In this document: piece by piece, positions 53,712 to 63,331 of the stretch
Numbering within the stretch: position 1 is the first letter of the stretch
Layout: every line of letters starts with the position of its first letter
Assembly: GCF_014203755.1 (NCBI RefSeq)
Contig: NZ_JACHJS010000001.1
Coordinates: forward strand, 2,852,001 to 2,916,000
Direction of reading: 5' to 3'
Length of the DNA stretch: 64,000 nt
From: Saccharothrix violaceirubra
GTDB taxonomy: Bacteria; Actinomycetota; Actinomycetes; Mycobacteriales; Pseudonocardiaceae
Notes under the pieces: model-generated
The model's database searches: none
Seen by the model: the letters and a program-made list of their open reading frames with translations, nothing else
Told to the model about the DNA's origin: nothing
Program-made: the position numbers and the translations under genes

Positions 53712-54038
53712 GACGACTGCCGAACGCGTCACGGTCGGGCCGGCCCGTGCGCCGCACACCGCGAACCCGGACGCGCCGGTGGAGCGAGCCCACCTCACGG
53801 GACAAGTGGCAGTACGAGGTCCGGAGGGCTCGTCGACTCTCGTCCGACCGGGTGACGACCGCACTCCGCTGAACCGGTGGTTGCCGTGGGACGTTCCTGC
53901 TGAGACCGACGCGTCGGATCGGGCGCACCCACCGAACGGCACACGATCCGGTGCGGCGCGGGGACGGTGACAGCTGTCGGCTTGGCCGTTGCGCATTGTG
54001 GCGTGCGCCGGGACGAGTGGCGATTCGGGGGGATGGTC
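53712..54038. other. Intergenic region
   Basis: 327 nt before the HTH-glycosidase gene. No frame shows convincing start and coding bias; probably promoter region of the next gene. Confidence 0.45.
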
Positions 54039-55697
54039 ATGACCGACGGCACGCACGTCCGAGAGCTCGGGAACCACCTCGAGCGGCTCAAGGTGGCCAG
54101 CGGTCTCAGCTACGACGGCATCGGGCGGAAGATCCACCTGAGCAAGTCGGCGGTGCACCGGTACTGCACGGGATCGAGCGTGCCGCGCGAGTTCGCCACC
54201 GTCGAGCGGATCGCCTCGACGTGCGGTGCCGGCCGGGGCGAAATGGTCCGGCTGCACCGCCTGTGGCTGCGTGCCACGGCACCGTCGGACGATTTCGCCG
54301 ACGGGGAAACGGTTTCCCTCCCCAGCCCTGTCGAGCACTCCGCCGCGGCGCCCTCCCGTCCGCCCCGGTTCGACCGGTTCCGGCGCCGGCTCGTGATGGG
54401 CGTGGTGGCCGCGACAGCGGCGGCGTTCCTGGTCGCCAGCTCTCCCGGCAGCCCGGCCGACATCACCGACAACCTGGCGCAGCAGCAGCGGGCCTCCGGC
54501 CCGGCGTGGACGCTGCCGGCGGCGCCGGTGTCGGACAGGTTGTTCGGCGTCACGATCAACAGCGGCACCGGGGCGATGCCCTCGTTCCGCGTCGGTGCCG
54601 TCCGGTTCTGGGACAGCGGGACGCGGTGGTCGGAGATCCAGCGCCGGCGAGGCGAGTTCGACTGGTCCGCGTCGGATCGGCTGGTGGACGGTGCGGAGAA
54701 GGCGGGCATGCCGCCGCTGTTCGTGTTCGGCAGCACGCCGAGGTGGGCCAATCCCGACGCTTCGGCCGGTCCGTATTCGGACGGTACTCCCGCGCCGCCG
54801 GTCGACCAGGCCGACTGGGAGTTGTTCGTCCGCACCGTGGTGGATCGCTACCGGGGCCGGATCGAAGCGTACGAACTGTGGGTGCTGGCCAACGACCCGA
54901 GGTTCTACGTGGGCAGCGTGGAGACCCTCGTCGAGATGGTCCGTCGCGCCGGCGCCGTGATCCGGTCGGGCGACCCGAAGGCGACGGTCGTGTGCCCCGG
55001 AATGGGGCAGTTGTGGACGGCCGAGGGCGTGTCCTTCTACCGGCGGTTCGCCGAGCTGGGGGGATACGACCACTGCGACGTCGCGAGCGTCAAACTGTTC
55101 CAGCGCCAGGCGTCGGACCCGCCGGAGACGATGCTGGAACTCACCGCCTCGATCGACCGCGTCATGCACGAGGTCGGGACGCACCCCAAGGTGTGGAACA
55201 CCGGGACCACGTACTCGGTCGTGTCGCAGCCCCGGCTCGACGAGACCACCGCCCGGAACCACGCCGTGCGGTTCTTCCTGGTGGGGATCTACGCCCGGAA
55301 GAGCAACCTGGAGCGCATGTACTTCTACAACTGGGGCGGCACGAACATCCCGCTCGTGCTGCAGCCGGTCGGCGGGGTACCGACCGACGCCGCGCTCGCC
55401 GTCGAGCGGCTACAGCACTGGCTCCGCCACGCGTACAGCCGTTCTTGTGGCCACGGCAGCGCCGCGCGGTTGCCGGAGAACGTCTTCCAATGCGAGTTCA
55501 CGGTCCGGGAACCCGGCCGGACCTACGAAGCGACGATCAGGTGGACCGACAAGGGCACCGCGGCGGTCGTCGCGGACAGGAACGCGGAGGCGATCCACTA
55601 CCTCGACGGGAACGTCAAAGCGGTGCGGCCCGGCGACACCGTCACCGTCACGGAGGAGCCCGTGCTGATCGCCGCGAAAGCGGCGGTGAGCGGTTGA
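54039..55697 (+). CDS. Membrane-bound HTH protein with inactive glycosidase-like outer domain
   Basis: 552 residues. XRE-type HTH at about 8-65 ('LSYDGIGRKIHLSKSAVHRY'), linker, one membrane helix at about 118-136, then an outer (beta/alpha)8 barrel resembling GH39/GH5 ('LFGVTIN', 'VRFWDSGTRWSEIQ..RGEFDW..SDRLVDGAEKAGM'). Where clan-A enzymes have W-N-E-P (acid/base) it has W-V-L-A (Val282-Leu283), and where they have W-x-T-E (nucleophile) it has WNTG (Gly389). Both catalytic Glu are gone. A C-terminal beta domain follows. ATG 54039 is 6 nt after GGGGGG. Likely a one-component sensor of an outside sugar. Confidence 0.78.
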   Translation: MTDGTHVRELGNHLERLKVASGLSYDGIGRKIHLSKSAVHRYCTGSSVPREFATVERIASTCGAGRGEMVRLHRLWLRATAPSDDFADGETVSLPSPVEHSAAAPSRPPRFDRFRRRLVMGVVAATAAAFLVASSPGSPADITDNLAQQQRASGPAWTLPAAPVSDRLFGVTINSGTGAMPSFRVGAVRFWDSGTRWSEIQRRRGEFDWSASDRLVDGAEKAGMPPLFVFGSTPRWANPDASAGPYSDGTPAPPVDQADWELFVRTVVDRYRGRIEAYELWVLANDPRFYVGSVETLVEMVRRAGAVIRSGDPKATVVCPGMGQLWTAEGVSFYRRFAELGGYDHCDVASVKLFQRQASDPPETMLELTASIDRVMHEVGTHPKVWNTGTTYSVVSQPRLDETTARNHAVRFFLVGIYARKSNLERMYFYNWGGTNIPLVLQPVGGVPTDAALAVERLQHWLRHAYSRSCGHGSAARLPENVFQCEFTVREPGRTYEATIRWTDKGTAAVVADRNAEAIHYLDGNVKAVRPGDTVTVTEEPVLIAAKAAVSG

Positions 55698-55949
55698 GCG
55701 CTGTCCGGTGACGGCAGCCGACCGGCCGTTCCCGTGCCCGATCCGGTCGCCGGAAGTCGGTGCCGTGCGGCTGTCACGACGCCTGTCCCGGAAGTCCCGT
55801 CGTCGACAGGGGACCCAGGTCATCGCCATGGTGCCGTCCCGGTGACGGCAGGGGACGTCTCAGCCGATGCACGGGTTCGTCCGCCGATACACGGTTGTAG
55901 GGCGCAGGTTCGCCTTCCGACCCTGTGGCGCGAATCCTGAGGAGCATCG

Positions 55950-56156
55950 ATGAAAAACCTCCTGAAGACCGCCGCATTCCTTTCGGCCATGATGATGGTC
56001 CTGCCGATGGTGCACCCGGGCACGACGAACGCGACTTCATCCGAGAGGTCGTCACCCGCGTCGGCGAAACTCCGCCGCTGCCCGACCGATGGGTTGGTGT
56101 CCCTGGATCTTCGCCGTTCCGTGCGGGTCGTACTCCCTGCCGCGAAACGACCTTGA
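55950..56156 (+). CDS. Small secreted protein, 68 residues
   Basis: Strong GAGGAG site 7 nt before the ATG and a clear signal peptide ('KNLLKTAAFLSAMMMVLPMVHPGTTNA'). The mature part is about 40 basic residues with one Cys ('KLRRCPTDGLVSLDLRRSV'). The other frames stay open past the stop, so a frameshift from a longer ancestor is possible. The next gene has a similar start (KLLLKT...). Confidence 0.5.
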   Translation: MKNLLKTAAFLSAMMMVLPMVHPGTTNATSSERSSPASAKLRRCPTDGLVSLDLRRSVRVVLPAAKRP

Positions 56157-56342
56157 GTCATTCTCGTCGTGCTGTCGCGGAGTGTGAAACGGACTGGGCA
56201 GTCGTCCCCGAGTGGCGCGTCGTCGCAGCTCAGAGTGTCTATGGCGTCCCATCCGTCCCCGGTTCGCCGGCCGGTCTTGTCGGGCCCGCGGAGTCCGCCG
56301 GAGACTGATGTGGCTCAGGTCTCTCGAACGAAAGGTCGGCTT

Positions 56343-56774
56343 GTGAAACTGTTACTGAAAACCATTCGGCGGCGTGTCGCCGCCATGGCATGCGTGCTCG
56401 GGGTGTCGGTACCGCTGCTCCAGGCGACAACGGCCGTGCCCGCGCACGCCGACGACCGCTGCACCGCCGGAGTCATCTGCTCGGCCACGACGAACCTGTC
56501 CGCCTTCCGAGTCCTTGCCGTCGAGAAATGGAATTGCAAGGAGCCGTGCAAAGGTCGTCAGGAGTGGCTCGCCCCCGGGAAGTCGACCCCGCTGCTGGAG
56601 GACTGGGACGGGTTCCGCGTCGACTCCGGCTGGTGCTACTCGTACGTCATGTCGCCGCCCAATCTTCTCGTCCGCACCTACGGCAGGAAGAACGGGACGT
56701 GGATCCGGGTCCACAACGGCGTCCGGGCGACCATCGTCGGGCAGGCGCGGGTGCCGTCCTTCCTCTGCTTGTAA
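56343..56774 (+). CDS. Small secreted cysteine-containing protein, 143 residues
   Basis: Signal peptide with MKLLLKTIRRRVAAMACVLG start and cleavage after 'AVPAHA' (about residue 36). Mature part about 105 residues with six Cys ('DRCTAGVICSA', 'WNCKEPCKGRQEWL', 'GWCYSY', terminal 'SFLCL'). Codon 4 is TTA (56352-56354). GTG start after AAAGG. Family not recognised. Confidence 0.65.
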   Translation: MKLLLKTIRRRVAAMACVLGVSVPLLQATTAVPAHADDRCTAGVICSATTNLSAFRVLAVEKWNCKEPCKGRQEWLAPGKSTPLLEDWDGFRVDSGWCYSYVMSPPNLLVRTYGRKNGTWIRVHNGVRATIVGQARVPSFLCL

Positions 56775-57010
56775 CGGGGATTCGTCATCCGTCGGTTGCC
56801 CGTTGGGGAAGGTCCGGTGACCGAAGGTGCCGCGGTGGTCGGCCGGTCGTGGACGGGGGTTGTGAGTCATGGTCGGATTCCCTCCGTTCACGGGCTGGTC
56901 GACCATCCGGCCGGGGGAGTCCGCCGTCTTCGGGATCAGCCCTGAGCCGGACTCCTGAATGCTCGGCTCGACCGCCCGCCACACCGGACAATGGGGGATG
57001 GTGTTGTCGG

Positions 57011-60000
57011 ATGAACAGGGAAAGAAGGCCCCGCGGAACAGGCACGTTCGTCGCGGCCGTGGTCGTCGCGAGTGCGCTGGTGGCGCCGGAGGCGACGGCC
57101 CGACCGGCTGAGGCGGACGTTTCACAGCCGTCGGGGGAGCGGCACACGATCACGTTGGTCACCGGGGACCGGGTCGACCTGTACAGCTCGGACGACGGAC
57201 AGCACAACGCGGTGTTCACGGCCGCACCGGGACGTGAGCACGTCGGGTACACGACGCGCACGGTCGACGGGCGGTTCCACCTGGTCCCCGGCGACGCGGC
57301 GGCGTTGATCGACGCGGACCGGCTGGACGCGGCGCTGTTCGACCTGACCGGACTGGTCGCCGCCGGGTACGACGACGTCGGCAGCCCGCTGTTGCCGTTG
57401 ATCGTGCAGTACGACCCCGACGCGGCGGGGGTCCAGTCGACGGCGCTGCCGCCGGGCGTGACCGAGCGGTTCGTGTTGGAGAGCATCAACGCGCGGGCGG
57501 TGTGGCAGCCACGTGACCGGGCCGCCGCGTTCTGGCCCTCGGTGGCGGCGACGGCCGCGGTGCGGAAGGTGTGGCTCAGCCGCAGGTTCCAGGCCGTCCT
57601 GGACCGGAGCGTGCCGCAGGTGGGCGCGCTGTCGGCGTGGGCGGGCGGTTTCGACGGGACGGGCGTCAAGGTCGCGGTCGTCGACTCCGGCATCGACACC
57701 GCGCACCCGGACCTCGACGACGGGAAGGTCGTGGCGGCGGCGAACTTCTCCACCGACCCGGACGCCGCGGACCGCAACGGGCACGGCACGCACGTGGCGT
57801 CGACCGTCGCGGGCACCGGTGAGGCGTCCGCGGTGGTGCGCAAGGGTGTCGCACCCGGCGCGAAGCTGTTGAACGCCAAGGCCCTCAACGCGAGAGGACT
57901 CGGTTCCGACGCCGCGGTGATCGAGGCGTTGGAGTGGGCCGCCGCCCAGGGCGCGGACGTGGTCAACATGAGCCTCGGTTCCCTGGACCCGGCGCGGGGG
58001 CCGGACCCCCTGACGATGGCGGTGGACGCGGTCAGCCGGACCAGTGGCACCTTGGTCGTGGTGGCCGCGGGCAACCAGGGCGAACGGGGCACGAGCACCA
58101 TCACCAGTCCGGGATGGGCGGACGAGGCGCTCACCGTGGGCGCGGTGGACCGCGAGGACGCGGTGGCCGACTTCTCCAGCCGTGGCCCGCGTCTCGGCGA
58201 CCACGCGATCAAACCGGATCTGGTCGCACCCGGCGTGGACATCGTCGCGGCCCGTGCGGAGGGTACTCGGGGCGGTCCCGTGGTGGACGAGCGTTACCAG
58301 CAGCTGTCCGGCACTTCGATGGCCACCCCGCACGTGGCCGGCGCGGCGGCGATCCTGGCGCAACAGCACCCGACGTACACCAACAGCGAACTCAAGGGCG
58401 CGCTGATCTCCACCGCGCGCACGGCCACCGGGGTGGGTGTGCACGACCAGGGCGGCGGTCGGCTCGACGTCGCACGGGCGTTCGCCCAACGGGTGCACGC
58501 GGTCCCGGGAACGCTGGACCTGGGCTACCTCCGGTGGCCGCATCCGACGCCGGTGACCAGGAACGTGACCTACACCAACACGACCACGTCCGAGGTGGCG
58601 TCACGCCTGTCCCTGGACGTGTCCAAAGAGGACGGTACGGCGCCGCCCGCGGGAATGTTCACCCTCGGCAGCCCGCAGGTCACCGTGCCGGCCGGGGGTA
58701 CCGCCTCGGTGGCCGTGTCGGTCGACCCGACCGCCGGCCCGGCGGGTCGTTACGAGGGCTACCTGGTCGGGACCGCCGGTGACGTCACCGTGCACACTTC
58801 CGTAGGGGTGTACGTCGAACCCGAGGTGTACGACGTGACCGTCACCGCCGTTCCTCGCGACGGCGAGCTGGACGAGGTCAGTCAGGTGGTGCTGTGGAGT
58901 CCCGGCAGCGGTACCGCCGTGCGGTCGGTGTCCGCCGACAAGTCGACGGTGACGTTCCGGCTGCCGCCCGGCACCTACATCGCGGCCGGGTTCCTGATCA
59001 AGACCGAGGCCGGCCCCGGCCGGAGGTTCGAGGAGGTGACGTTCGTCGGCGACCCGCGGTTCGAGGTGTCCGGCGACACCGCGCTCACCCTCGACGGCCG
59101 GACGGCGAACGAGATCGTGGTGGACACGGAGCTGCCCGCCGTGACGGTGGCGGCGACGTTGGGCGTCCACCGGGCCGCGGGCGGTCGGGAGATGAGCTTC
59201 CACCAGGTGGCGCCGTACCGGGTCCGGGCCTACGCGGCACCCACGGAGACCGTCACGGACGGCGAGTTCGAGTTCCTGAGCAGGTGGGACCTGATGGCAC
59301 CGTCGGACGAAGGAGGAGCACCCCCGTCCTACGAGTACGACCTGCTGCTGCCGGAGAAGCAACGCGTGCCGTCGTCGTTGGCGTACACCATCGATCGCTC
59401 CAACACCGCGATCGTGGACACGTTCTACAGGGCCGACGTCGAAGGCGAGGCGGGCTCCGACATCCGGATGCCCAGGCGTCCGTACGAGGCCGACTTCGGG
59501 GAGCATCCGCGTACCGTTCCCCGGCCGTCGCACCGGACGTACTTCGTGTCGGCCGACGACACCCAGTGGCAGCACGCCGTCCAGCCGACGAGGTCCGGTG
59601 CGGAGGAATTCCTGGGCCCGTTCACGGCCTACAAACCCGGGGAGGTGATTCGGGAGGAGGCGCTGGGTCGTCCGGCGCTGCCGGGCACGACCCCGTCGAT
59701 GACCCCGTCCGAGCGCACCGGCGACACGTTCACGTTCAACGTGTCCCCGCTGGTGGACTCGGGCGGACACCGGCGGCTGCTCCCCGACTCGGGCGAGGCG
59801 CACCGCACCGGGCTGTGGGCGAACGGCGAACTGCTGGACGAGGGGCCGGTACCCCCGCACCGCGGCTGGCCCATGACCGTTCTGCCCGACCCCGCCGTCT
59901 ACCGGCTGCTCTACACGAGTGAGCAGTCGGCACCGTGGGCGCCGTACTCGACACGCATCCGCACCGAGTGGACCATCCCGTCCGGCCGTCCGGCGGACGG

Positions 60001-60337
60001 GACCACCGATCGGGTGCCGTTGATGCGGCTCGACTACCGGCCGGCGCTCGACGACCACAACCGCGCTCCGGGTGGGGCATTCGGGTTCCCGCTGCACGTG
60101 GGCCACGTGCCCGGCGTGCACGGTGCGCCGGTGGCGACGGTCCAGGGCTGGGCGTCGTCGGACGACGGCTCGACGTGGGAGCCGATGTCGTTGCTCGACC
60201 TCGGCGACGGCGACTACGTGGCCCGGCTTCGCCACCCGTCGTCGGGGGCGGTGTCGTTGCGCGTCGTCGCGGCGGACACGGCGGGCAACGGCATCGACCA
60301 GACTGTGATCAGGGCGTACGGGGTGAGCGGGCCGTAG
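57011..60337 (+). CDS. Secreted subtilisin-like serine protease (S8), 1108 residues
   Basis: Signal peptide 1-33, prodomain to about 215, S8 catalytic domain with Asp225 (VVDSGID), His258 (NGHGTHVAS), oxyanion Asn in 'AAGNQG' and Ser436 (GTSMATPH), then about 600 residues of beta-rich domains (Fn3-like 'VTYTNTTTSEVASRLSL', several others). This long C-terminal build is common in actinomycete extracellular proteases. ATG 57011; no upstream start in frame with RBS. A strong terminator lies just after the stop. Confidence 0.92.
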   Translation: MNRERRPRGTGTFVAAVVVASALVAPEATARPAEADVSQPSGERHTITLVTGDRVDLYSSDDGQHNAVFTAAPGREHVGYTTRTVDGRFHLVPGDAAALIDADRLDAALFDLTGLVAAGYDDVGSPLLPLIVQYDPDAAGVQSTALPPGVTERFVLESINARAVWQPRDRAAAFWPSVAATAAVRKVWLSRRFQAVLDRSVPQVGALSAWAGGFDGTGVKVAVVDSGIDTAHPDLDDGKVVAAANFSTDPDAADRNGHGTHVASTVAGTGEASAVVRKGVAPGAKLLNAKALNARGLGSDAAVIEALEWAAAQGADVVNMSLGSLDPARGPDPLTMAVDAVSRTSGTLVVVAAGNQGERGTSTITSPGWADEALTVGAVDREDAVADFSSRGPRLGDHAIKPDLVAPGVDIVAARAEGTRGGPVVDERYQQLSGTSMATPHVAGAAAILAQQHPTYTNSELKGALISTARTATGVGVHDQGGGRLDVARAFAQRVHAVPGTLDLGYLRWPHPTPVTRNVTYTNTTTSEVASRLSLDVSKEDGTAPPAGMFTLGSPQVTVPAGGTASVAVSVDPTAGPAGRYEGYLVGTAGDVTVHTSVGVYVEPEVYDVTVTAVPRDGELDEVSQVVLWSPGSGTAVRSVSADKSTVTFRLPPGTYIAAGFLIKTEAGPGRRFEEVTFVGDPRFEVSGDTALTLDGRTANEIVVDTELPAVTVAATLGVHRAAGGREMSFHQVAPYRVRAYAAPTETVTDGEFEFLSRWDLMAPSDEGGAPPSYEYDLLLPEKQRVPSSLAYTIDRSNTAIVDTFYRADVEGEAGSDIRMPRRPYEADFGEHPRTVPRPSHRTYFVSADDTQWQHAVQPTRSGAEEFLGPFTAYKPGEVIREEALGRPALPGTTPSMTPSERTGDTFTFNVSPLVDSGGHRRLLPDSGEAHRTGLWANGELLDEGPVPPHRGWPMTVLPDPAVYRLLYTSEQSAPWAPYSTRIRTEWTIPSGRPADGTTDRVPLMRLDYRPALDDHNRAPGGAFGFPLHVGHVPGVHGAPVATVQGWASSDDGSTWEPMSLLDLGDGDYVARLRHPSSGAVSLRVVAADTAGNGIDQTVIRAYGVSGP

Positions 60338-60343
60338 GGGATC

Positions 60344-60375
60344 GCGGTGCGGGACCATGGTCCCGCACCGCTTTT
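60344..60375 (+). terminator. Rho-independent terminator of the S8 protease gene
   Basis: Perfect 13-bp stem: GCGGTGCGGGACC (60344-60356), 2-nt loop AT, complement at 60359-60371, followed by TTTT. Begins 7 nt after the stop codon. Confidence 0.88.
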
Positions 60376-60463
60376 CCCCGGTGTCGCCGTTCCCTGCTGT
60401 CGACCGGGCAGGGTCGACCGGCGAACCGGGATCGGTGGTCGACTCGCTGACCGGGAGGGAACG

Positions 60464-60997
60464 ATGCGTGGCCTGTCGCGCAAGAGGGTGACCTGGGTGG
60501 TGCTCGGATTCGTGGTGGTGGCCGTGATCGTCGGGTTGTGGGCGTTCCAACCGTGGCGGGTGTGGACGCGCAGCGAGGTGGACGAGGCCCTGCCCACCGA
60601 TTTCGCCGTCACCACGACCACCGGACCCGTGACCGGCGCATCGATACCCACGGCCGCCCCGGCCGTGCTGGCCACGGGTGAGTTCGTCACCCAGGAACAC
60701 GAGACGCACGGCACCGCCAGCGTGCTGCGCAACGGGGACACGCGCATCCTGCGTCTGGAGGGATTCTCCACTTCCGACGGTCCCGACGTGCACATCTGGC
60801 TGTCCGACGCGACCGCGGGTGGCGACTGGGGCAAGTACGACGACGGCCGCTACCTGCCACTGGGCCCGATGAAGGCCACCGACGGCAACCAGAACTACAC
60901 CATCCCCGCGGACGCCGACCTCACCGGCCTGCACAGCGTCGTGGTCTGGTGCGACCGGTTCAACGTCGCCTTCGGTTCCGCCCCGCTGGCCCTCTGA
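60464..60997 (+). CDS. DM13-domain membrane-anchored protein
   Basis: 177 residues. N-terminal membrane anchor at about 8-28 ('VTWVVLGFVVVAVIVGLWAF'), then an extracytoplasmic DM13 domain: 'GTASVLRNGDTRILRLEGFSTSDGPDVHIWLSD' in parts, 'YLPLGPMKATDGNQNYTIPADAD', 'HSVVVWCDRFNVAFGSAPL', including the conserved Cys. DM13 domains are thought to take part in redox. GGGAGGGA before the ATG. Confidence 0.85.
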   Translation: MRGLSRKRVTWVVLGFVVVAVIVGLWAFQPWRVWTRSEVDEALPTDFAVTTTTGPVTGASIPTAAPAVLATGEFVTQEHETHGTASVLRNGDTRILRLEGFSTSDGPDVHIWLSDATAGGDWGKYDDGRYLPLGPMKATDGNQNYTIPADADLTGLHSVVVWCDRFNVAFGSAPLAL

Positions 60998-61064
60998 ACC
61001 GGGTCCGCCACCATCGCCGCCCTGATTCGTTTCCGGTGGGCACGGCCCTGGTGTCCGGTGGGCA

Positions 61065-61108
61065 GCCGACGGTCCGCCCGGACGAGGTCGTCCGGGCGGA
61101 CCGTCGGC
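61065..61108. terminator. Bidirectional 21-bp hairpin terminator
   Basis: Perfect 21-bp inverted repeat (arms 61065-61085 and 61088-61108, loop GG), between the convergent DM13 gene (ends 60997) and hydrolase gene (ends 61122). Serves both transcripts. No poly-T. Confidence 0.9.
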
Positions 61109-61121
61109 ACCGCGGGTGGGC

Positions 61122-62345
61122 TCAGCGCACGAACCGCGTCGCCGGGTACCGCGGGTCGTCCCGGTCGAACAGGCCCCGGTCGCGGTGCTTGAGGTGCAGG
61201 TCGAAGAACGCGGACAGGTACTCGTGCTGCGCGGCGGCGGACTTGGCCGGGTCGATGGTGCCGATCACCGACTCGGCCACACCGGGCTTGAGTACCCGGG
61301 CCAATCGGGGAATCGCCACCTGGTAGTCGGTGAAGCCGAGGTGCGCGGCGCCGCTGAAGTGCAGGTCCCGCTTCCACCCGCGCTGGTTGGCCCAGAACAG
61401 CGCCCACGACGGGTCGCTCGGGTCGAGGTGGGTGTGCGCGGACCGCTGCCCGGTGGCCGGGTCCGTCGAGTCGGCGCCCACGAGCATGAACGGTCGGTCC
61501 AAGCCGTGCTTCGCGGCGTCACCGGGCTCGCCGTCGCCACCGATCGCGATGCCGCCGTCGAGGTTCACGCCCGCGTCGAAACGCCTGTCCCGGTACATCG
61601 TCTCGGCCGCGGTGAACCCGCCGTAGGAGTGCCCGAGCACCCCGACCGAGGTCAGGTCCAGCGCTCCGGACAGCCCGCGTGGCAACGGGTCCCGCTCGGC
61701 GTCCGGGTTGGCGCCCCGGGCGAGCCGGGTCAGCTCGTCCAGGGTGAACCGGGTGTCGGCGACGCGGACGTCGAGTGCGGTGCCGAACGTCCCCGCATCG
61801 CCGGCGACGGTGCCCTCCACCATCCGTCCGCCCGGGAACTCCACCCACCGCGACTCGTGCGTGTGCGACATCGAGACGACCACGTAGCCGTGACTCGCCA
61901 GGTCGTCCGTGATCGTGGCGTTCACCTCCCTGGCCATTCCGAAACCGGGCGAGAACAGCACGACCGGCCACCGACCGCGCTCGACCGGTGCGTTCGTGCG
62001 CGCCTGCCGCCGCGTCCCGGCCCAGTCGACCGGGCCGGTGACGGCGTCTGCCACGTCGGCCTCCTGCACGCGGGCGGCACCGGGCGACAGCCACGGCGCC
62101 CGCTCACCACCGCGCTGTGCCGGGTAGGTCACGGTGACCATGACCTCGCGCCGGTCGGCCGGGTGCCACGGGTCGGCGCGGTCGCCGTCGACCAGGTGCA
62201 GATCGGTCGTGCCGATCAGGTGGTGCCCGCTGGTGCCGGGCAACGTGACGCGGACGGGTGGGGCGGCTTGAGCGGGAACGGCGAGCAGTGCGGTCGTCAC
62301 GACTCCGGCCACCAGTGCCGCCGTTCGTCTGTAGGGAGTGGACAC
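61122..62345 (-). CDS. Secreted PAF-acetylhydrolase/lipase-like alpha/beta hydrolase
   Basis: 407 residues: signal peptide ('TAALVAGVVTTALLAVPAQA'), 'WPVVLFSPGFGM', nucleophile Ser in 'VGVLGHSYGGFTAAE', 'AGVNLDGGI', Asp in 'VGADSTDP', and His near 'GAAHLGFTDYQ'. The pattern is that of PAF-AH/cutinase-like esterases. GTG at 62345 (GAGGGGAA ahead) puts the signal peptide at the start; ATG at 62384 in frame would add 13 residues. Confidence 0.82.
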   Translation of the reverse strand: MSTPYRRTAALVAGVVTTALLAVPAQAAPPVRVTLPGTSGHHLIGTTDLHLVDGDRADPWHPADRREVMVTVTYPAQRGGERAPWLSPGAARVQEADVADAVTGPVDWAGTRRQARTNAPVERGRWPVVLFSPGFGMAREVNATITDDLASHGYVVVSMSHTHESRWVEFPGGRMVEGTVAGDAGTFGTALDVRVADTRFTLDELTRLARGANPDAERDPLPRGLSGALDLTSVGVLGHSYGGFTAAETMYRDRRFDAGVNLDGGIAIGGDGEPGDAAKHGLDRPFMLVGADSTDPATGQRSAHTHLDPSDPSWALFWANQRGWKRDLHFSGAAHLGFTDYQVAIPRLARVLKPGVAESVIGTIDPAKSAAAQHEYLSAFFDLHLKHRDRGLFDRDDPRYPATRFVR

Positions 62346-62686
62346 TCCGGGGTTCCCCTCGGTCGTCGGGTGGTTCCGCGTCATCGTGGCAAGGCAACCG
62401 GGTCGGACGCGTCCAGCCGTGGAACCAGTTCCGAGTCGCGAAAGCATGATGGCGCCTACCACCTTGGTCTCGTCGAACCCCGAGTCGGGCCCTGAGTCGT
62501 CCCGCGGACGGTCAGGGGCCAGTCGGCGAGGGCTACGGCCACGCGCTGTCGTTCGCGTCCGATCCTCCGGTCCGGTACCGCGAGCCGGTCGGGGAATAGG
62601 GTGGCGACGACGGCCCCGGGACACGTCGGAACCGACCGCGGCCCGCTGCCGGACGGCCCTGGAGAACCGGAAAGGAACCGCGCCCG
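62346..62686. other. Divergent intergenic region
   Basis: 341 nt between the hydrolase (minus) and the lipoprotein gene (plus). No gene of its own was recognised; presumably promoters for both. Confidence 0.45.
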
Positions 62687-63157
62687 GTGACCCGAACCAC
62701 CCGCCACTTCGCCGTGGCCCTTCTGCTGCTGATCGCGACCGCCTGTGGCACGACCCGGCCGGAGCGGGGACGCCCTGCCTCGCCCGTCAAGTCGGGTACC
62801 GGCGAACTCCGCACGGATCTCGACCCGCTCACCGCCCGCTTTCCTCTTCTCGCCGCGGCGGTGAAGGCGGAATGGATGTCCGGCACTCTCGGTGACGACC
62901 GGGTCCCCGGTCCGTCCACCTACTGGATCGACGCCGTCGTCACCCTGCCCGAGGCCACGCTCGCGGAGATCGACAGGGGAACGCGGGAAGACACCACTCC
63001 GCCCGCTGTCGTCGAAGGTCTGCGGGACCGCCTTCCCGGCGGCCCCTACCTCACCGGTCGATCCCTCGACGACGCCTTCACCACCGCGACCTGGTCCGCG
63101 TCCGCCTACCGGGCCAAGGGCACCGACGTCCTGGTCCTGGTGGCCAGGGGGCAGTAG
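62687..63157 (+). CDS. Hypothetical lipoprotein
   Basis: 156 residues. Signal with lipobox-like 'LIATACG' (Cys20) then a short linker and a small alpha/beta domain ('FPLLAAAVKAEWMSG', 'YWIDAVVTLPEATLAEI', 'AYRAKGTDVLVLVARG'). GTG 62687 after GGAAAGGAA. Outer face of the membrane. No family recognised. Confidence 0.65.
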   Translation: MTRTTRHFAVALLLLIATACGTTRPERGRPASPVKSGTGELRTDLDPLTARFPLLAAAVKAEWMSGTLGDDRVPGPSTYWIDAVVTLPEATLAEIDRGTREDTTPPAVVEGLRDRLPGGPYLTGRSLDDAFTTATWSASAYRAKGTDVLVLVARGQ

Positions 63158-63295
63158 GCGGCACGGGGTTTGCCGGTGGGGCGGTGGAAGAACACCGGTG
63201 AATGTGCCGAAAAGAGTGCACAGGATCGGATGTTCCTGCTGCCACGCCGGCTGGGCGGTGCCGGGTTCGCGGCATGGTCCGGGTCGGGGGATCGG

Positions 63296-63326
63296 GCGGC
63301 GGCCGGTCGTGCTCGCCGGCCGCCGC
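63296..63326. terminator. Hairpin between convergent genes
   Basis: 11-bp perfect stem GCGGCGGCCGG (63296-63306) with complement at 63316-63326 and a 9-nt loop, 6 nt from the stop of the minus-strand PfpI-like gene. Confidence 0.75.
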
Positions 63327-63331
63327 GGTGG

